From an uncultured Pelagibacteraceae bacterium (GTDB taxonomy: Bacteria > Pseudomonadota > Alphaproteobacteria > Pelagibacterales > Pelagibacteraceae): DNA of 43,745 nt. Position numbers and translations under genes: made by a program. How positions within the stretch are numbered: position 1 is the first letter of the stretch; every line of letters begins with the position of its first letter. Shown piece after piece: positions 1 to 9,497 of this stretch. Below the pieces are notes generated by a model. The model saw only the letters and a program-made list of their open reading frames with translations, did no database searches and was not told where the DNA came from. Where the stretch lies: NCBI GenBank assembly GCA_902522385.1, contig CABYVK010000011.1, positions 1-43,745 on the forward strand, written 5' to 3'.

Positions 1-1650
1 TGATCCATGTTCTTTTAAATTCTTTTCAGTAGAGTGAATTAAAGTATCTGCTTGATTTCTAACATCAACCGACTCTCTTTTCTTTTTATCGGCTTCTTTA
101 TTAGCCTCTGCATCTTTTACCATTTTTTCAATTTCTTCATCACTTAATCCACCAGAAGCTTGAATTTGAATTTTTTGTTCTTTACCAGTTCCTTTGTCTT
201 TTGCTGAAACATTTACGATACCATTAGCATCAATATCAAATGTAACCTCAATTTGAGGAACTCCTCTTGGAGCTGGAGCGATACCGACTAATTCAAAATT
301 GCCTAAAGCTTTATTATCTGTTGCCATTTCTCTTTCACCCTGTAGAACTCTAATAGATACAGCAGGCTGATTGTCTTCAGCAGTGGAAAATACCTGACTT
401 TTTTTAGTTGGTATTGTTGTATTTTTATCAATTAGTTTAGTTGAAACACCTCCTAGAGTTTCAATACCAAGTGATAATGGAGTAACATCTAAAAGAAGCA
501 CATCTTTCACATCACCTTGTAAAACTCCAGCTTGAATTGCAGCACCCATTGCGACCACTTCATCAGGGTTTACACTCTTATTAGGATCTTTTCCAAAAAA
601 ATTTTTAACTTCTTCAATTACTTTAGGCATTCTAGTCATCCCACCAACCATAACAACTTCATCTATTTCACTTGCCGTTACACCTGCATCTTTTAATGCA
701 GTTTGGCATGGAGGCATTGTTTTAGAAATTAAATCCTCAACCAAAGCTTCAAGTTTAGCTCTAGTCATTTTCAAATTTATATGTTTTGGACCTGTTTTAT
801 CCGCTGTAATAAAAGGTAAATTTATATCCGTTTGTTCAGCAGACGATAATTCTATTTTTGCTTTCTCAGCAGCTTCTTTTAATCTTTGTAAAGCAAGTTT
901 ATCCGATTTTAAATCAATCCCATTATCTTTCTTAAATTCAGAAATTAAGTAATCAACAACAGCATTATCAAAATCTTCACCACCCAAAAAAGTATCACCG
1001 TTAGTTGATTTAACCTCAAAAACACCGTCACCAAGTTCTAAAATGGAAACATCAAATGTCCCTCCACCCAGATCATAAACTGCAATTTTTTTATTTTGTT
1101 TTTTATCCAAACCATATGCAAGTGATGCTGCAGTCGGTTCGTTAATAATTCTTAAAACTTCCAAACCTGCAATTTTTCCAGCATCTTTGGTTGCTTGTCT
1201 TTGTGCATCGTTAAAATACGCTGGTACTGTAATAACAGCTTTAGTTACAGCTTGACCTAAATATTTTTCTGCTGTTTCTTTCATTTTTTGTAAAATGAAT
1301 GCAGATATTTGAGAAGGCGAATATTTTTCACCTTTAGCTTCAATCCAAGCATCACCTTTTTCGGAATTAACTATTTTAAAAGGTGCAGACTCAACATCCT
1401 TTTTCACAGTTGGATCTTCAAAATTTCTTCCTATTAGTCTTTTAACAGCGAAGATAGTATTTTCAGGATTTGTAACAGCTTGTCTCTTTGCTGGCTGTCC
1501 AATTAATTTTTCGTTTTCATCTGTAAATGCAACAACTGATGGAGTGGTCCTAGCTCCTTCAGCATTTTCTAATACCTTGGCTTGTGTTCCTTCCATAATG
1601 GCAACACATGAATTTGTTGTTCCTAAGTCTATTCCAATAATCTTGCTCAT
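1..1650 (-). CDS. dnaK: Chaperone DnaK (Hsp70), 3' end cut by window edge
   Basis: ATP-dependent cytoplasmic Hsp70 chaperone that folds nascent and stress-damaged proteins with GrpE and DnaJ. The start codon is at 1648-1650, and the product opens with the actin-like ATPase signature [18 protein letters not shown]. The frame stays open to base 1 (550 codons), where it reads [13 protein letters not shown] inside the substrate-binding lid. A full DnaK is about 640 residues, so roughly 90-100 C-terminal residues lie outside; this is a window edge, not a broken gene. It lies downstream of grpE on the same strand, 63 bases away, with its own heat-shock-like promoter in that gap. DnaJ would be expected further left but is not in the window. 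Confidence 0.98.
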   Translation of the reverse strand, partial: MSKIIGIDLGTTNSCVAIMEGTQAKVLENAEGARTTPSVVAFTDENEKLIGQPAKRQAVTNPENTIFAVKRLIGRNFEDPTVKKDVESAPFKIVNSEKGDAWIEAKGEKYSPSQISAFILQKMKETAEKYLGQAVTKAVITVPAYFNDAQRQATKDAGKIAGLEVLRIINEPTAASLAYGLDKKQNKKIAVYDLGGGTFDVSILELGDGVFEVKSTNGDTFLGGEDFDNAVVDYLISEFKKDNGIDLKSDKLALQRLKEAAEKAKIELSSAEQTDINLPFITADKTGPKHINLKMTRAKLEALVEDLISKTMPPCQTALKDAGVTASEIDEVVMVGGMTRMPKVIEEVKNFFGKDPNKSVNPDEVVAMGAAIQAGVLQGDVKDVLLLDVTPLSLGIETLGGVSTKLIDKNTTIPTKKSQVFSTAEDNQPAVSIRVLQGEREMATDNKALGNFELVGIAPAPRGVPQIEVTFDIDANGIVNVSAKDKGTGKEQKIQIQASGGLSDEEIEKMVKDAEANKEADKKKRESVDVRNQADTLIHSTEKNLKEHGS

Positions 1651-1673
1651 AATATTAATGTCTCTCTCTCGTC

Positions 1674-1701
1674 ATATAGGGTTTAAATGTAAAACTACAA
1701 G
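1674..1701 (-). promoter_or_regulatory. Heat-shock sigma-32 (RpoH)-like promoter of dnaK
   Basis: On the minus strand CTTGTAG (1695-1701) and CCCTATAT (1674-1681) are separated by 13 bases. The sigma-32 consensus is CTTGAAA and CCCCATNT with 11-16 bases between, so the -35 matches 5 of 7 and the -10 misses only one specified base. It ends 23 bases before the dnaK start, and a GAGAGAGA purine stretch that could serve as ribosome binding site follows. Matched by eye only. Confidence 0.5.
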
Positions 1702-1713
1702 TTGATCTCATAA

Positions 1714-2367
1714 TTATTTATTTTCCAGATTTTCCTTATTTTCTTCAGTTTTTTCCTGTTTAATTGTAACTTTTTTTGACACTCCTACCAATGAGGGTCT
1801 AAGTAATCTGTCTTTTATAGTAAAACCCTTTTGAATTTCCTGAATTATTGTTCCAGGTTCTTTCGTATCGTCTTCAATTTCCATCATTGCTTGATGAAAG
1901 TTTGGATCTAGTTTTTTGTTAAGGCTATCAATTGGTTTAATGTTATTTTTTTCAAATATTGAGATTAGATCTTTTTTAATAATGTCTAAATGTTCTAGGA
2001 TCTTTTTTAATGCCTCAGTTTCTTTTAACTTGTCGTCATTTTCAAGCACATGCTTTGATCTATCTAAGTTATCGATCAAATTTAATGCTTCTTTAGCAAA
2101 ACTATAACCGCCATATTCAAATGCATCTTCTTTTTCTTTTTCAAATCTTCTTCTTTGATTTTCCATTTCAGCAAAAGTTCTTGCTACTTTATCCTCGAGT
2201 TCTGCAATTTTTTCTTCTGGAGTTGGTTCTTTAACCTCTTCTTTAGTCTCGTGGTCTGTTTCTTGTTTATTTTCCTCGGCTATGTTTTCTTCAGGTTTTT
2301 CAGTTTCCTTTAATGTATCCTGGTTTTGACCTGTAGAAGTGTTATTTTTGTTTTCCTCTTTTTCCAT
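1714..2367 (-). CDS. grpE: Nucleotide exchange factor GrpE
   Basis: Cytoplasmic dimeric co-chaperone that releases ADP from DnaK. At 217 residues it is near the usual 190-210. An acidic, low-complexity N-terminus (about 1-50) leads into a long predicted coiled coil (about 50-135, containing RTFAEMENQRRRFEKEKEDA). A C-terminal beta-rich wing (about 150-200) carries the family pattern NFHQAMMEIEDDT...PGTIIQEIQKGFTIKDRLLRPS, given here in part. It precedes dnaK as in most bacteria and is divergent from rdgB by 36 bases. hrcA, often the gene before grpE, is absent here. The ATG at 2365-2367 is the only sensible start. Confidence 0.96.
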   Translation of the reverse strand: MEKEENKNNTSTGQNQDTLKETEKPEENIAEENKQETDHETKEEVKEPTPEEKIAELEDKVARTFAEMENQRRRFEKEKEDAFEYGGYSFAKEALNLIDNLDRSKHVLENDDKLKETEALKKILEHLDIIKKDLISIFEKNNIKPIDSLNKKLDPNFHQAMMEIEDDTKEPGTIIQEIQKGFTIKDRLLRPSLVGVSKKVTIKQEKTEENKENLENK

Positions 2368-2375
2368 AATCTTTT

Positions 2376-2403
2376 ATATGGTAAGGATTTTTATAATTTC
2401 TAG
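2376..2403 (-). promoter_or_regulatory. Possible sigma-32-like promoter of grpE
   Basis: Minus-strand CTAGAAA (2397-2403) and ACCATAT (2376-2382) are 14 bases apart. Each differs from the sigma-32 elements CTTGAAA and CCCATNT at one position. The -10 ends only 8 bases before the grpE ATG, so the message would be nearly leaderless. That lowers confidence, but a matching element before dnaK supports it. Confidence 0.35.
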
Positions 2404-3006
2404 ATGTTTAAACAAAAAATTAATAAATTACTCATTGGCACTAATAACAAGGGTAAATTACGCGAAATCAGGAGTTTGTTACCAAAAAGCATTAAAATTC
2501 ATTCCACATCTGAATTTAATCTCAAGAGCCCACTTGAAAACGGAAAGACATTTAAAGAAAACTCATTAATTAAATCTAAATATTTTTCAAAAAAAACAGG
2601 ATTAATTTGTTTGGCAGATGACTCGGGTTTAGAGATAGACATTTTGGATAAAAATCCTGGAATTTATTCTGCTAGGTGGGGAGGAAGACATGGAGATTTT
2701 AGCAAAGCTATAAGAAAAGTTTATAGTGAGCTAAATAAAAAAGATAAAAACTGGAAAAGTAAAAAAATTAAAGCAAGATTTATTTGTGCTCTTTCCATTT
2801 CATATTTCAATAAAAAAATTGCTTGTGTCGAAGGAAAAGTTGAAGGTCGTATTTCAGATAAACCAAAAGGTAAAAATGGATTTGGCTATGATCCAATTTT
2901 TATTCCTCTCAAAAGAAGAAAAACTTTTGGTGAAATGAAGCCATCTCAAAAATATAAAATGGATCACAGACACCATGCCTTTAAAAAAATCAGAAAATTT
3001 CTATAA
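2404..3006 (+). CDS. rdgB: XTP/dITP diphosphatase (non-canonical purine NTPase)
   Basis: House-cleaning enzyme of the Ham1/RdgB family that hydrolyses dITP, XTP and ITP to monophosphates so that deaminated purines stay out of DNA. At 200 residues it has family length. Visible motifs are the N-terminal substrate loop GTNNKGKLREI (12-22), the catalytic-site DDSGLEID (72-79), NGFGYDPIFIP and the C-terminal DHRHHAF. It is divergent from grpE, as in other alphaproteobacteria where rdgB sits by hrcA-grpE. Its 3' end overlaps the convergent periplasmic-protein gene by 17 bases. Confidence 0.95.
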   Translation: MFKQKINKLLIGTNNKGKLREIRSLLPKSIKIHSTSEFNLKSPLENGKTFKENSLIKSKYFSKKTGLICLADDSGLEIDILDKNPGIYSARWGGRHGDFSKAIRKVYSELNKKDKNWKSKKIKARFICALSISYFNKKIACVEGKVEGRISDKPKGKNGFGYDPIFIPLKRRKTFGEMKPSQKYKMDHRHHAFKKIRKFL

Positions 3007-4144
3007 TTTTTTTTTCTTGAATTTTATAAAAATTAAGTCTGTGATTAATTTTATTATTTTTAACATCGAAAATTCCTATTTTTCCTTTGAAAGTATTTTT
3101 TCTTTTAAAAATTTTATTTAGATTTTCTTTAGTCGAGTTTAAGGATAAATAATAAACTAAGCCAACAAGATCATAACTCAATAAAGATAAATGTGTAGCC
3201 TCTTCATTAAATTCATTAAAATATTTTATTTTATAATTATCGAAATTTTCTTTATTTATCGATGGATAATATAAAGGTTGTATGTCAGTCTCGTTTAATA
3301 AACTTTGGTCAAACCATTGATTTAAAGTTATAAAATGTTTGTTTTCTGGAAGTACATCTGTGTACAAAAGCGATGTCGATACGCTTTTTAGACCTTCATT
3401 AAAATCTGCAATCACAATAGCGTCAAAGTTCAAACCTCCCAACGAATATCTTTTTTCTAACCTTTTAATTTTTTTTTCTTTATTTGGGTCATTTGAATTT
3501 TTTATTCTTTGTATTTCATCTTCTAAATTCTGTTTTCTAACCCTATAATTTGTAATTTCTTCAATTTGTTTAGTAAGTTTTGTAGGTTCAGTATTGTATT
3601 CATAATCTTTATAAACTTTTATTTTTGAATTTTTTATACCTTTTTTAACTTCAAACTCATAATCTTGTATTGGTGTTAAGAACATAGTTCTTTTAATGTC
3701 ATTTTTTTTTAAAAATTTTTTTATTGTATTAAATTGTGATGTGGAATTTATTCCTGCTGAAATAACATTTTTTGGAAGATCTAATGTTTTATTAGTTAAT
3801 GATAAAAATGTTAAATCTTTCATTTCGTCTAAGTAAGTTAAACTTTCATAAAATACAGGACCAATAACAATCTTTATTCCCATTTCACTTAATTCAAATG
3901 CTGATTTTAAAGTTTGGTTAGCTTTTGTTGCTGTGTCTTTAGGAAAGATTTCTATTGAATTATTGTCAATATCTTTAACAGCTAATCCTACTGCTTTAAT
4001 GATTGAGTCTCCTATTTCTTTATTATCTCCAGTCATAGGTACCAACAATCCTATTTTGATTTTTTCTTGAGCGTTTACACTTTGAAAAAATAGAAAGTAA
4101 AAACTTAGAAAAATAAAATAAATAATTTTAGTTAATTTAGTCAT
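2990..4144 (-). CDS. Periplasmic binding-protein-fold protein, LpoA-like penicillin-binding protein activator
   Basis: A 384-residue secreted protein with an N-terminal signal peptide (about 1-25, ending QSVNA; no lipobox Cys). The body resembles type I periplasmic binding proteins: IKIGLLVPMTGDNKEIGDSI at 29-48, VIGPVFYES near 93-101 and DAIVIADFNEG near 241-251. The neighbours are telling: LpoA-like gene, rsmI and a BON lipoprotein form the order known in enterobacteria as lpoA-rsmI-(yraN)-dolP. I therefore infer a role in activating peptidoglycan synthases at the outer face. A solute-binding role (LivK-type) is the alternative, but no transporter genes are adjacent. Residues about 195-235 form an unusual charged, probably coiled-coil insertion. 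Confidence 0.75.
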   Translation of the reverse strand: MTKLTKIIYFIFLSFYFLFFQSVNAQEKIKIGLLVPMTGDNKEIGDSIIKAVGLAVKDIDNNSIEIFPKDTATKANQTLKSAFELSEMGIKIVIGPVFYESLTYLDEMKDLTFLSLTNKTLDLPKNVISAGINSTSQFNTIKKFLKKNDIKRTMFLTPIQDYEFEVKKGIKNSKIKVYKDYEYNTEPTKLTKQIEEITNYRVRKQNLEDEIQRIKNSNDPNKEKKIKRLEKRYSLGGLNFDAIVIADFNEGLKSVSTSLLYTDVLPENKHFITLNQWFDQSLLNETDIQPLYYPSINKENFDNYKIKYFNEFNEEATHLSLLSYDLVGLVYYLSLNSTKENLNKIFKRKNTFKGKIGIFDVKNNKINHRLNFYKIQEKKIIEIF

Positions 4145-4178
4145 TTTGATGCTAATATAATATTTTTTAAGCTAAATT

Positions 4179-5042
4179 ATGATCATAAAACCACAATTTA
4201 AATTAAAAGAATACGAAAATGGTCTTTATTTGGTCTCAACCCCATTGGGAAATCTTAAAGATATAACTTTAAGAGCAATTGAAGTTTTACAGCAGTCTGA
4301 TTATATTTTATGCGAAGATACTCGAGTTTCAAAAAATCTTTTAGATAAATATCAAATTAAATCAAAATTAATTTCGAATCATAAATTTAATGAAAAAAAA
4401 AATATAGTAAAAATTATTGCATATCTAAAGTTAGGAAAGATAATTTCTTTAATATCTGATGCTGGCACACCTGGTATTTCTGATCCTGGCTCAATATTAG
4501 TCAATGAGTGTATTAATAATGAGATAAGAATCTTTCCTATTCCAGGACCTTCGGCTGTTGCTACAGCTGTTTCAATCAGCGGATTTTCGGATAAATTCTT
4601 GTTTTGTGGTTTCTTTTCAGACAAAAAGCAACAACTATATAATGAATTAAAAAAATTCTCAGAATTTGAAAATTCTTTAGTTTTTTTTATTTCTCCTAAA
4701 AAAATTAATAAAGTCATACCTGAAATAAAAAAGAATTTCAGTGGAAGAAAGATAGTTTTATGTAGGGAAATAACAAAAGTGTATGAAGAATTTATCAGAA
4801 AAAACGTGGATGAACTAGAATTATTTGAGAAAGAACTAAAGGGTGAGCTTACAGTGGTTATTTCTGAAAAAAAAATAAATAAAAATATATCTGAAAAATT
4901 AACTGAATCGGATATGAATATAATTAAAAAAATGATTAATAAATTATCTACTAAAGAAATTACTGATATTTTAAGTCAAAGGACTAACATACCTAAAAAA
5001 CAAATATATAATTATTGTATAAAATTAAAAAATGAAAAATAA
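4179..5042 (+). CDS. rsmI: 16S rRNA (cytidine(1402)-2'-O)-methyltransferase RsmI
   Basis: SAM-dependent enzyme that 2'-O-methylates C1402 of 16S rRNA in the decoding centre. The 287 residues show the tetrapyrrole-methylase fold: LYLVSTPLGNLKDITLRA (17-33), CEDTRVSKNLL (45-55), SDAGTPGISDPG (93-104) and IPGPSAVATAVSISGF (121-136). The C-terminus carries the small RsmI tail helix-turn-helix (STKEITDILSQ...IPKKQIYNY). The ATG lies 34 bases from the divergent LpoA-like gene. The 3' end overlaps the BON lipoprotein start by 11 bases, so these two are co-transcribed. yraN, usually next to rsmI, is missing here. Confidence 0.95.
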   Translation: MIIKPQFKLKEYENGLYLVSTPLGNLKDITLRAIEVLQQSDYILCEDTRVSKNLLDKYQIKSKLISNHKFNEKKNIVKIIAYLKLGKIISLISDAGTPGISDPGSILVNECINNEIRIFPIPGPSAVATAVSISGFSDKFLFCGFFSDKKQQLYNELKKFSEFENSLVFFISPKKINKVIPEIKKNFSGRKIVLCREITKVYEEFIRKNVDELELFEKELKGELTVVISEKKINKNISEKLTESDMNIIKKMINKLSTKEITDILSQRTNIPKKQIYNYCIKLKNEK

Positions 5043-5625
5043 ATTATTAATTTATATCTTTATTAGTTTCATATTAACAGGATGCGTTGGGGTCGGTTCA
5101 AAAGGTCTTTTTGGAACTGGTGTTTCAGTAGCTTTAGATCCTAGAACGGTTGGTACTCAAATAGATGACTCTATTATGCAAAAAAGTATCAGTGCAAAAA
5201 TCTTAGCAAAAGATCGAAAATATCTTTTAACTGTAAAGACCAAAGTTTTAGATGGAAGAATTTTTGTAACTGGAAAGGTCGATAGCCCAGAAGAAAAATT
5301 AATGATTACTAAACTAGCATGGGAAACTAAAGGTGCTAGATCTGTAAAAAATGATATTAAATTAAAAGAAGAATTTAATTTTAAACAATCTGCAAAAGAT
5401 TTACTTATTACATCACAATTAAGAACAGCATTGATTATAAATAAAAATATAAAAGCAACTAATTATCAAATTGATACTTATAAAAAAAAGATTTATGTTT
5501 ATGGTATTGCTCTAACATCAGAGGAAAAAGATTTAGTGATAAGTGAGGCTAATGAAATAGTTGATGTTGAAGATGTAATAGCAAGTATATTACTTTTTGA
5601 GGATTTAAGAATTCAAAGAGAATAA
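5032..5625 (+). CDS. BON-domain outer-membrane lipoprotein, DolP (YraP)-like
   Basis: A 197-residue predicted lipoprotein. The signal peptide ends with lipobox LTGC (Cys18), and no Asp follows the Cys, which fits outer-membrane sorting. Two BON domains follow, roughly 47-115 (containing GRIFVTGKVDSPEEKLMI) and 118-190 (KKIYVYGIALTSEEKDL). DolP homologues bind anionic phospholipid and help maintain outer-membrane integrity and Bam function. Position directly after rsmI, overlapping it by 11 bases, supports the DolP assignment. It ends one base before the convergent maeB stop, leaving no room for a terminator. Confidence 0.85.
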   Translation: MKNKLLIYIFISFILTGCVGVGSKGLFGTGVSVALDPRTVGTQIDDSIMQKSISAKILAKDRKYLLTVKTKVLDGRIFVTGKVDSPEEKLMITKLAWETKGARSVKNDIKLKEEFNFKQSAKDLLITSQLRTALIINKNIKATNYQIDTYKKKIYVYGIALTSEEKDLVISEANEIVDVEDVIASILLFEDLRIQRE

Positions 5626-7911
5626 TTATTTTTTATAATCAATAACTTTAGACGAATAAGCTGCAATTGATGCTAAATTAATTATTTCAGAAGTAGAAGT
5701 TCTTAGAGGTGCAATTTCAATAGGAAGACCAAGTCCTATAAGTAAAGGACCAATAACTTTTGTGTCACCAAAAGTTTTCATTAACTTGTATGATATTGCT
5801 GCACTGTGTTGACCTGGCATTATAAGTATATTTGCTTTTCCTACTATTTTGGCAAAAGGATAAAGCTCTTTGTATTCAGAATTCAAAGCAACATCTGGTT
5901 GCATGTCTCCATCAAATTCAAAATCAACTTTTTTATCTTTTAAAATTTCTACTGCATTTCTTATATGTTTTGTTCTGCTAGTTAGAGGTTGACCGAACGT
6001 TGAGTGAGAAACAAATGCAACTTTGGGATCAAATCCAAAAAGTCTAACTACTCTTGCTGTAGATATAGCTATTTCAGCCATTTGTTCTGAAGTTGGATAT
6101 TCATGAACACTAGTATCTCCAATAAAAATAGTTTTTCCTTTATGAACTATCATATTTAATCCAAACATTATTTCTCCTTTTCTGACATCTACAACTTGTT
6201 TGATTTTTTCCAATGATGCTCCAAACCTTCTCGTGTTACCTGTCACGGCACCGTCAGCATCACCACAGGCAACCATACTTGTAGCCCAGACAACCCTATC
6301 ATTTCTAATCATTCTGTCACAATCTCTCTCCAATAATCCCTGTTCTCTCTGCAACTTTTTAAATAAATGTTTTACATATCTTTTTCTTTTTTCTTCATCT
6401 GTTGAGTTAACAATTTCAATATCAAAATTATCACTGTAACCAATATTTTTTATCTGTTCTTTAATTTTATTTTTTTTACCAATTAAAATTGGAATACCTA
6501 ATTTGGAATTTTTAAAGGCTATTGCTGCTTTTAAAGTATTTTCATCCTCACCATCTGCAAACACAATTCTTTTTTGATTTTTTTTGATGAATGTATTTAT
6601 ACCCTGCATAATGGTTACGGTTGGGTCAAGTCTTTGTTTTAGTTGATCTTTATAAACCTCAAAATCATCTATATTTTTTCTAGCTGCTCCACTATCTATA
6701 GCTGCTTTTGCTACAGCCGCTGGTATTACACTAATTAATCTTGGATCAAATGTAGATGGAATAATATAATCTTTTCCATAATGAGGTCTTTCTCCACCCA
6801 TAGCTGCAACAACTTCATCCGGAACATCTTCTCTTGCAAGCTTAGCTATAGCGTTAGCTGCAGCAACTTTCATTTCTTCATTTATAGTTTTGGATCTAAC
6901 ATCTAAGGCTCCTCTAAAGATATAAGGAAATCCAATTAAATTGTTCACTTGATTGGGATAATCTGATCTCCCTGTTGCAACAATTGCATCATTTCTAACC
7001 TCATTAATTTCCTCGGGGGTAATTTCTGGATCAGGATTAGCACAAGCAAATATAATTGGATTTTTTGCCATTGATTTAACCATCTCTTTTTTTAGAACAC
7101 CTTTTGCAGATAATCCTAAAAAAACATCTGCACCCTTAATAGCATCAGCTAAAGTTCTATGTTTAGTTTTAACTACATACCTAGATTTCCATTGATCAAT
7201 TCCCTCAGTTCTTCCTTCATAAATAACACCTTTTCTGTCTAGCATTATTATATTTTCAGATTTTACTCCTGAGTTTTTAAATAACTCAGTACAAGCTTGT
7301 GCTGAAGCTCCAGCACCATTAACTACAACTTTAATTTTTTTTATTGATTTACCACAAATATCCAAGGCATTGATTAATGCTGCGGTTGTTATAATTGCTG
7401 TTCCATGTTGATCATCATGAAAAACTGGAATATCTAAAATTTCTTTTAATTTCTGTTCTATTATAAAACAATCTGGGGCTGCTATGTCTTCTAAATTTAT
7501 TCCACCAAAGCTAGGTGCAAAATTTTTAATTGAATTTATAATTTCGTCTGAGTCTTTACAATCAATCTCTAAATCAATCGAATCGATGTCTGCAAATCTT
7601 TTAAATAATACGGCCTTTCCTTCCATCACAGGCTTTGATGCAAGAGCACCTAAATTTCCCATACCCAGTATTGCCGAACCATTACTTATAACAGCAACAA
7701 GGTTTCCTTTACTTGTATAATCATAAGCTGCTTCAGGGTTTTCACTAATCTTTTTTACAGGAGCAGCAACTCCTGGAGAATATGCTAAAGCGAGATCACG
7801 CTTAGTTGTCATATTTTTTGAGGAAATAATCTCAATCTTACCGGGTTTTTTATCTTTATGAAAATCTAAAGCTTCTTTATCTGTGTAATGATCGATTTTT
7901 GTTTTTTTCAT
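5626..7911 (-). CDS. maeB: NADP-dependent malic enzyme with C-terminal phosphotransacetylase-like domain
   Basis: Cytoplasmic oxidative decarboxylation of malate to pyruvate, generating NADPH and linking the TCA cycle to pyruvate. The N-terminal ~430 residues carry the malic-enzyme marks YSPGVAAP, GNLGALASKPVMEGKAVLFK, DLEIDCKD, HDDQHGTAI and the nucleotide loop NGAGASAQA. The C-terminal ~330 residues resemble phosphate acetyltransferase (FADGEDENTLKAA, SHSTFGQP), a regulatory rather than catalytic fusion in MaeB proteins. I chose the ATG at 7909-7911 (MKKTKIDHYTDKEAL, 761 aa); an in-frame TTG four codons upstream at 7921-7923 is possible. Divergent from murJ by 52 bases. Confidence 0.96.
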   Translation of the reverse strand: MKKTKIDHYTDKEALDFHKDKKPGKIEIISSKNMTTKRDLALAYSPGVAAPVKKISENPEAAYDYTSKGNLVAVISNGSAILGMGNLGALASKPVMEGKAVLFKRFADIDSIDLEIDCKDSDEIINSIKNFAPSFGGINLEDIAAPDCFIIEQKLKEILDIPVFHDDQHGTAIITTAALINALDICGKSIKKIKVVVNGAGASAQACTELFKNSGVKSENIIMLDRKGVIYEGRTEGIDQWKSRYVVKTKHRTLADAIKGADVFLGLSAKGVLKKEMVKSMAKNPIIFACANPDPEITPEEINEVRNDAIVATGRSDYPNQVNNLIGFPYIFRGALDVRSKTINEEMKVAAANAIAKLAREDVPDEVVAAMGGERPHYGKDYIIPSTFDPRLISVIPAAVAKAAIDSGAARKNIDDFEVYKDQLKQRLDPTVTIMQGINTFIKKNQKRIVFADGEDENTLKAAIAFKNSKLGIPILIGKKNKIKEQIKNIGYSDNFDIEIVNSTDEEKRKRYVKHLFKKLQREQGLLERDCDRMIRNDRVVWATSMVACGDADGAVTGNTRRFGASLEKIKQVVDVRKGEIMFGLNMIVHKGKTIFIGDTSVHEYPTSEQMAEIAISTARVVRLFGFDPKVAFVSHSTFGQPLTSRTKHIRNAVEILKDKKVDFEFDGDMQPDVALNSEYKELYPFAKIVGKANILIMPGQHSAAISYKLMKTFGDTKVIGPLLIGLGLPIEIAPLRTSTSEIINLASIAAYSSKVIDYKK

Positions 7912-7963
7912 TTCTGATAACAATAAGTGTACAATTGGGGTAAAATTAAGACTAATATGATTT

Positions 7964-9493
7964 ATGAACTTACTTAAGTCAACAGGTACATTTGGGTTTT
8001 ATACTATAGTAAGTAGGTTACTTGGTTATTTAAGAGATATTTTAATAGCAATTTTCCTAGGAACAGGAATGTTGGCCGATGCTTTTTTTGTAGCATTTAG
8101 AATTCCAAATACCTTTAGAAGATTGTTTGCAGAAGGAACCTTTAATGCAGCATTCGTTCCAAGTTACTCATCAGAAATTAATAAGGGAAAAAAACAATCA
8201 GATAAATTTGGTAACGATATTTTTAATCTCCTTTTTTTGGGATTGTTATTTTTAACAATAATAATTGAAATTTTCATGCCTGCTTTTGTTTCAATTATTG
8301 CACCAGGTTTTGTTGGTGATTTAGAAAAAATGGAGATAGCAATTAATTTAACAAGAATTACTTTTCCTTTTTTATTTTTTATTAGTTTAGCTTCATTTTT
8401 TTCTGCAATTTTAAATTCACATAATAAATTTGCAGCTGCAGCTGCTGCGCCAATAATTTTGAATATTATTTTAATCGTGGTATTGATTTTTTCGAAATCT
8501 TTGGGTGATCAGTTAGTTTATTATTTATCTTACGGTGTTTCTTTAGCTGGTTTTTTACAATTAATATTTTTATATAAATATGTATCGAAGTATTACTCCA
8601 TAAAATTTACTTTAAAATTTAATGTGAGTGCTAAAGTAAAGTTTTTTTTTAAAAAACTTTTACCAAGTATTTTTTCCTCTGGTGTTACCCAAATTAATAT
8701 TTTAATTGGCACAATAATTGCATCATTTCAGGATAGTGCAGTCTCTTATTTGTATTATGCAGATAGGATTTATCAAATTAACCTAGCTATAGCTGGCATT
8801 GCAATTAGTGTTGTTGTACTTCCACAGCTTTCAAAACATATACAATCAAGAAAAAAGAATAAAATTCTACTGATACAAAATAAAGCTCTTGAATTAAGTT
8901 TATTTTTAAGTCTTCCAGCAACTATTGCTTTAATTATTGGATCAGAAGAAATTATTTCAGCTTTATTTGGATATGGTTCATTTAATGAAAATTCAGTGAA
9001 TAACTCGAGTTTAGCTCTTTATTATTTTGCATTAGGTCTTCCTGCTTTTGCTTTAATAAAAGTTTTTTCAAGTTTTTTTTTCGCTAACCATAATACAAAA
9101 ACTCCATTTTACATTTCTTTGATTTCAGTAATACTTAATATTTTAATTAGTGTTTATTATTTTAGTGAAATTGGATTTATAATAATTCCAATAGCAACAT
9201 CTATTTCATCTTGGTTTAATTCAATATTGTTATTTTTATTTTTAAAGAATCGAAAATTGTTTTATTTCAACGAAGTATTTCATATAAAATTTATTAAAAT
9301 TATTTTTGCATCAATTTTGATGGGTTTATTTTTTAATTTTTTGTTAAATTTTTTTCAAAATGAATTAGCATTTAATCAATCAATTAAATCTTTATATTTA
9401 GTTTTATCTGTTATACTAGGATTATTGTTCTATTTGATTGTTTGTTATTTCATCAAAGCTTTTAAAATGAATGATATTAAATTAAAGTATTAA
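7964..9493 (+). CDS. murJ: Lipid II flippase MurJ (MviN family)
   Basis: Inner-membrane MOP-superfamily transporter that flips lipid II for peptidoglycan synthesis. The 509 residues are hydrophobic throughout, with about 14 predicted transmembrane segments. The N-terminus [20 protein letters not shown] and the loop [20 protein letters not shown], followed by [11 protein letters not shown], are family hallmarks that include the conserved Arg residues of the cavity. trpS begins four bases after its stop, so the two are probably one transcript. No clear Shine-Dalgarno is visible. Confidence 0.96.
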   Translation: MNLLKSTGTFGFYTIVSRLLGYLRDILIAIFLGTGMLADAFFVAFRIPNTFRRLFAEGTFNAAFVPSYSSEINKGKKQSDKFGNDIFNLLFLGLLFLTIIIEIFMPAFVSIIAPGFVGDLEKMEIAINLTRITFPFLFFISLASFFSAILNSHNKFAAAAAAPIILNIILIVVLIFSKSLGDQLVYYLSYGVSLAGFLQLIFLYKYVSKYYSIKFTLKFNVSAKVKFFFKKLLPSIFSSGVTQINILIGTIIASFQDSAVSYLYYADRIYQINLAIAGIAISVVVLPQLSKHIQSRKKNKILLIQNKALELSLFLSLPATIALIIGSEEIISALFGYGSFNENSVNNSSLALYYFALGLPAFALIKVFSSFFFANHNTKTPFYISLISVILNILISVYYFSEIGFIIIPIATSISSWFNSILLFLFLKNRKLFYFNEVFHIKFIKIIFASILMGLFFNFLLNFFQNELAFNQSIKSLYLVLSVILGLLFYLIVCYFIKAFKMNDIKLKY

Positions 9494-9497
9494 TTTT

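Noticed and set aside
1-1650. dnaK lacking its C-terminus, and argH lacking its N-terminus at 42987-43745
   Set aside because: Both frames run open to the window edges, so they are cut by the window and not degraded.
7484-7720. Antisense open frames inside maeB, grpE, pnp and others
   Set aside because: Low-complexity shadows of well-identified genes with no domain or start-site support.
7912-7923. TTG start for maeB four codons upstream
   Set aside because: The ATG at 7909-7911 gives the usual N-terminus; the extra residues add nothing recognisable.
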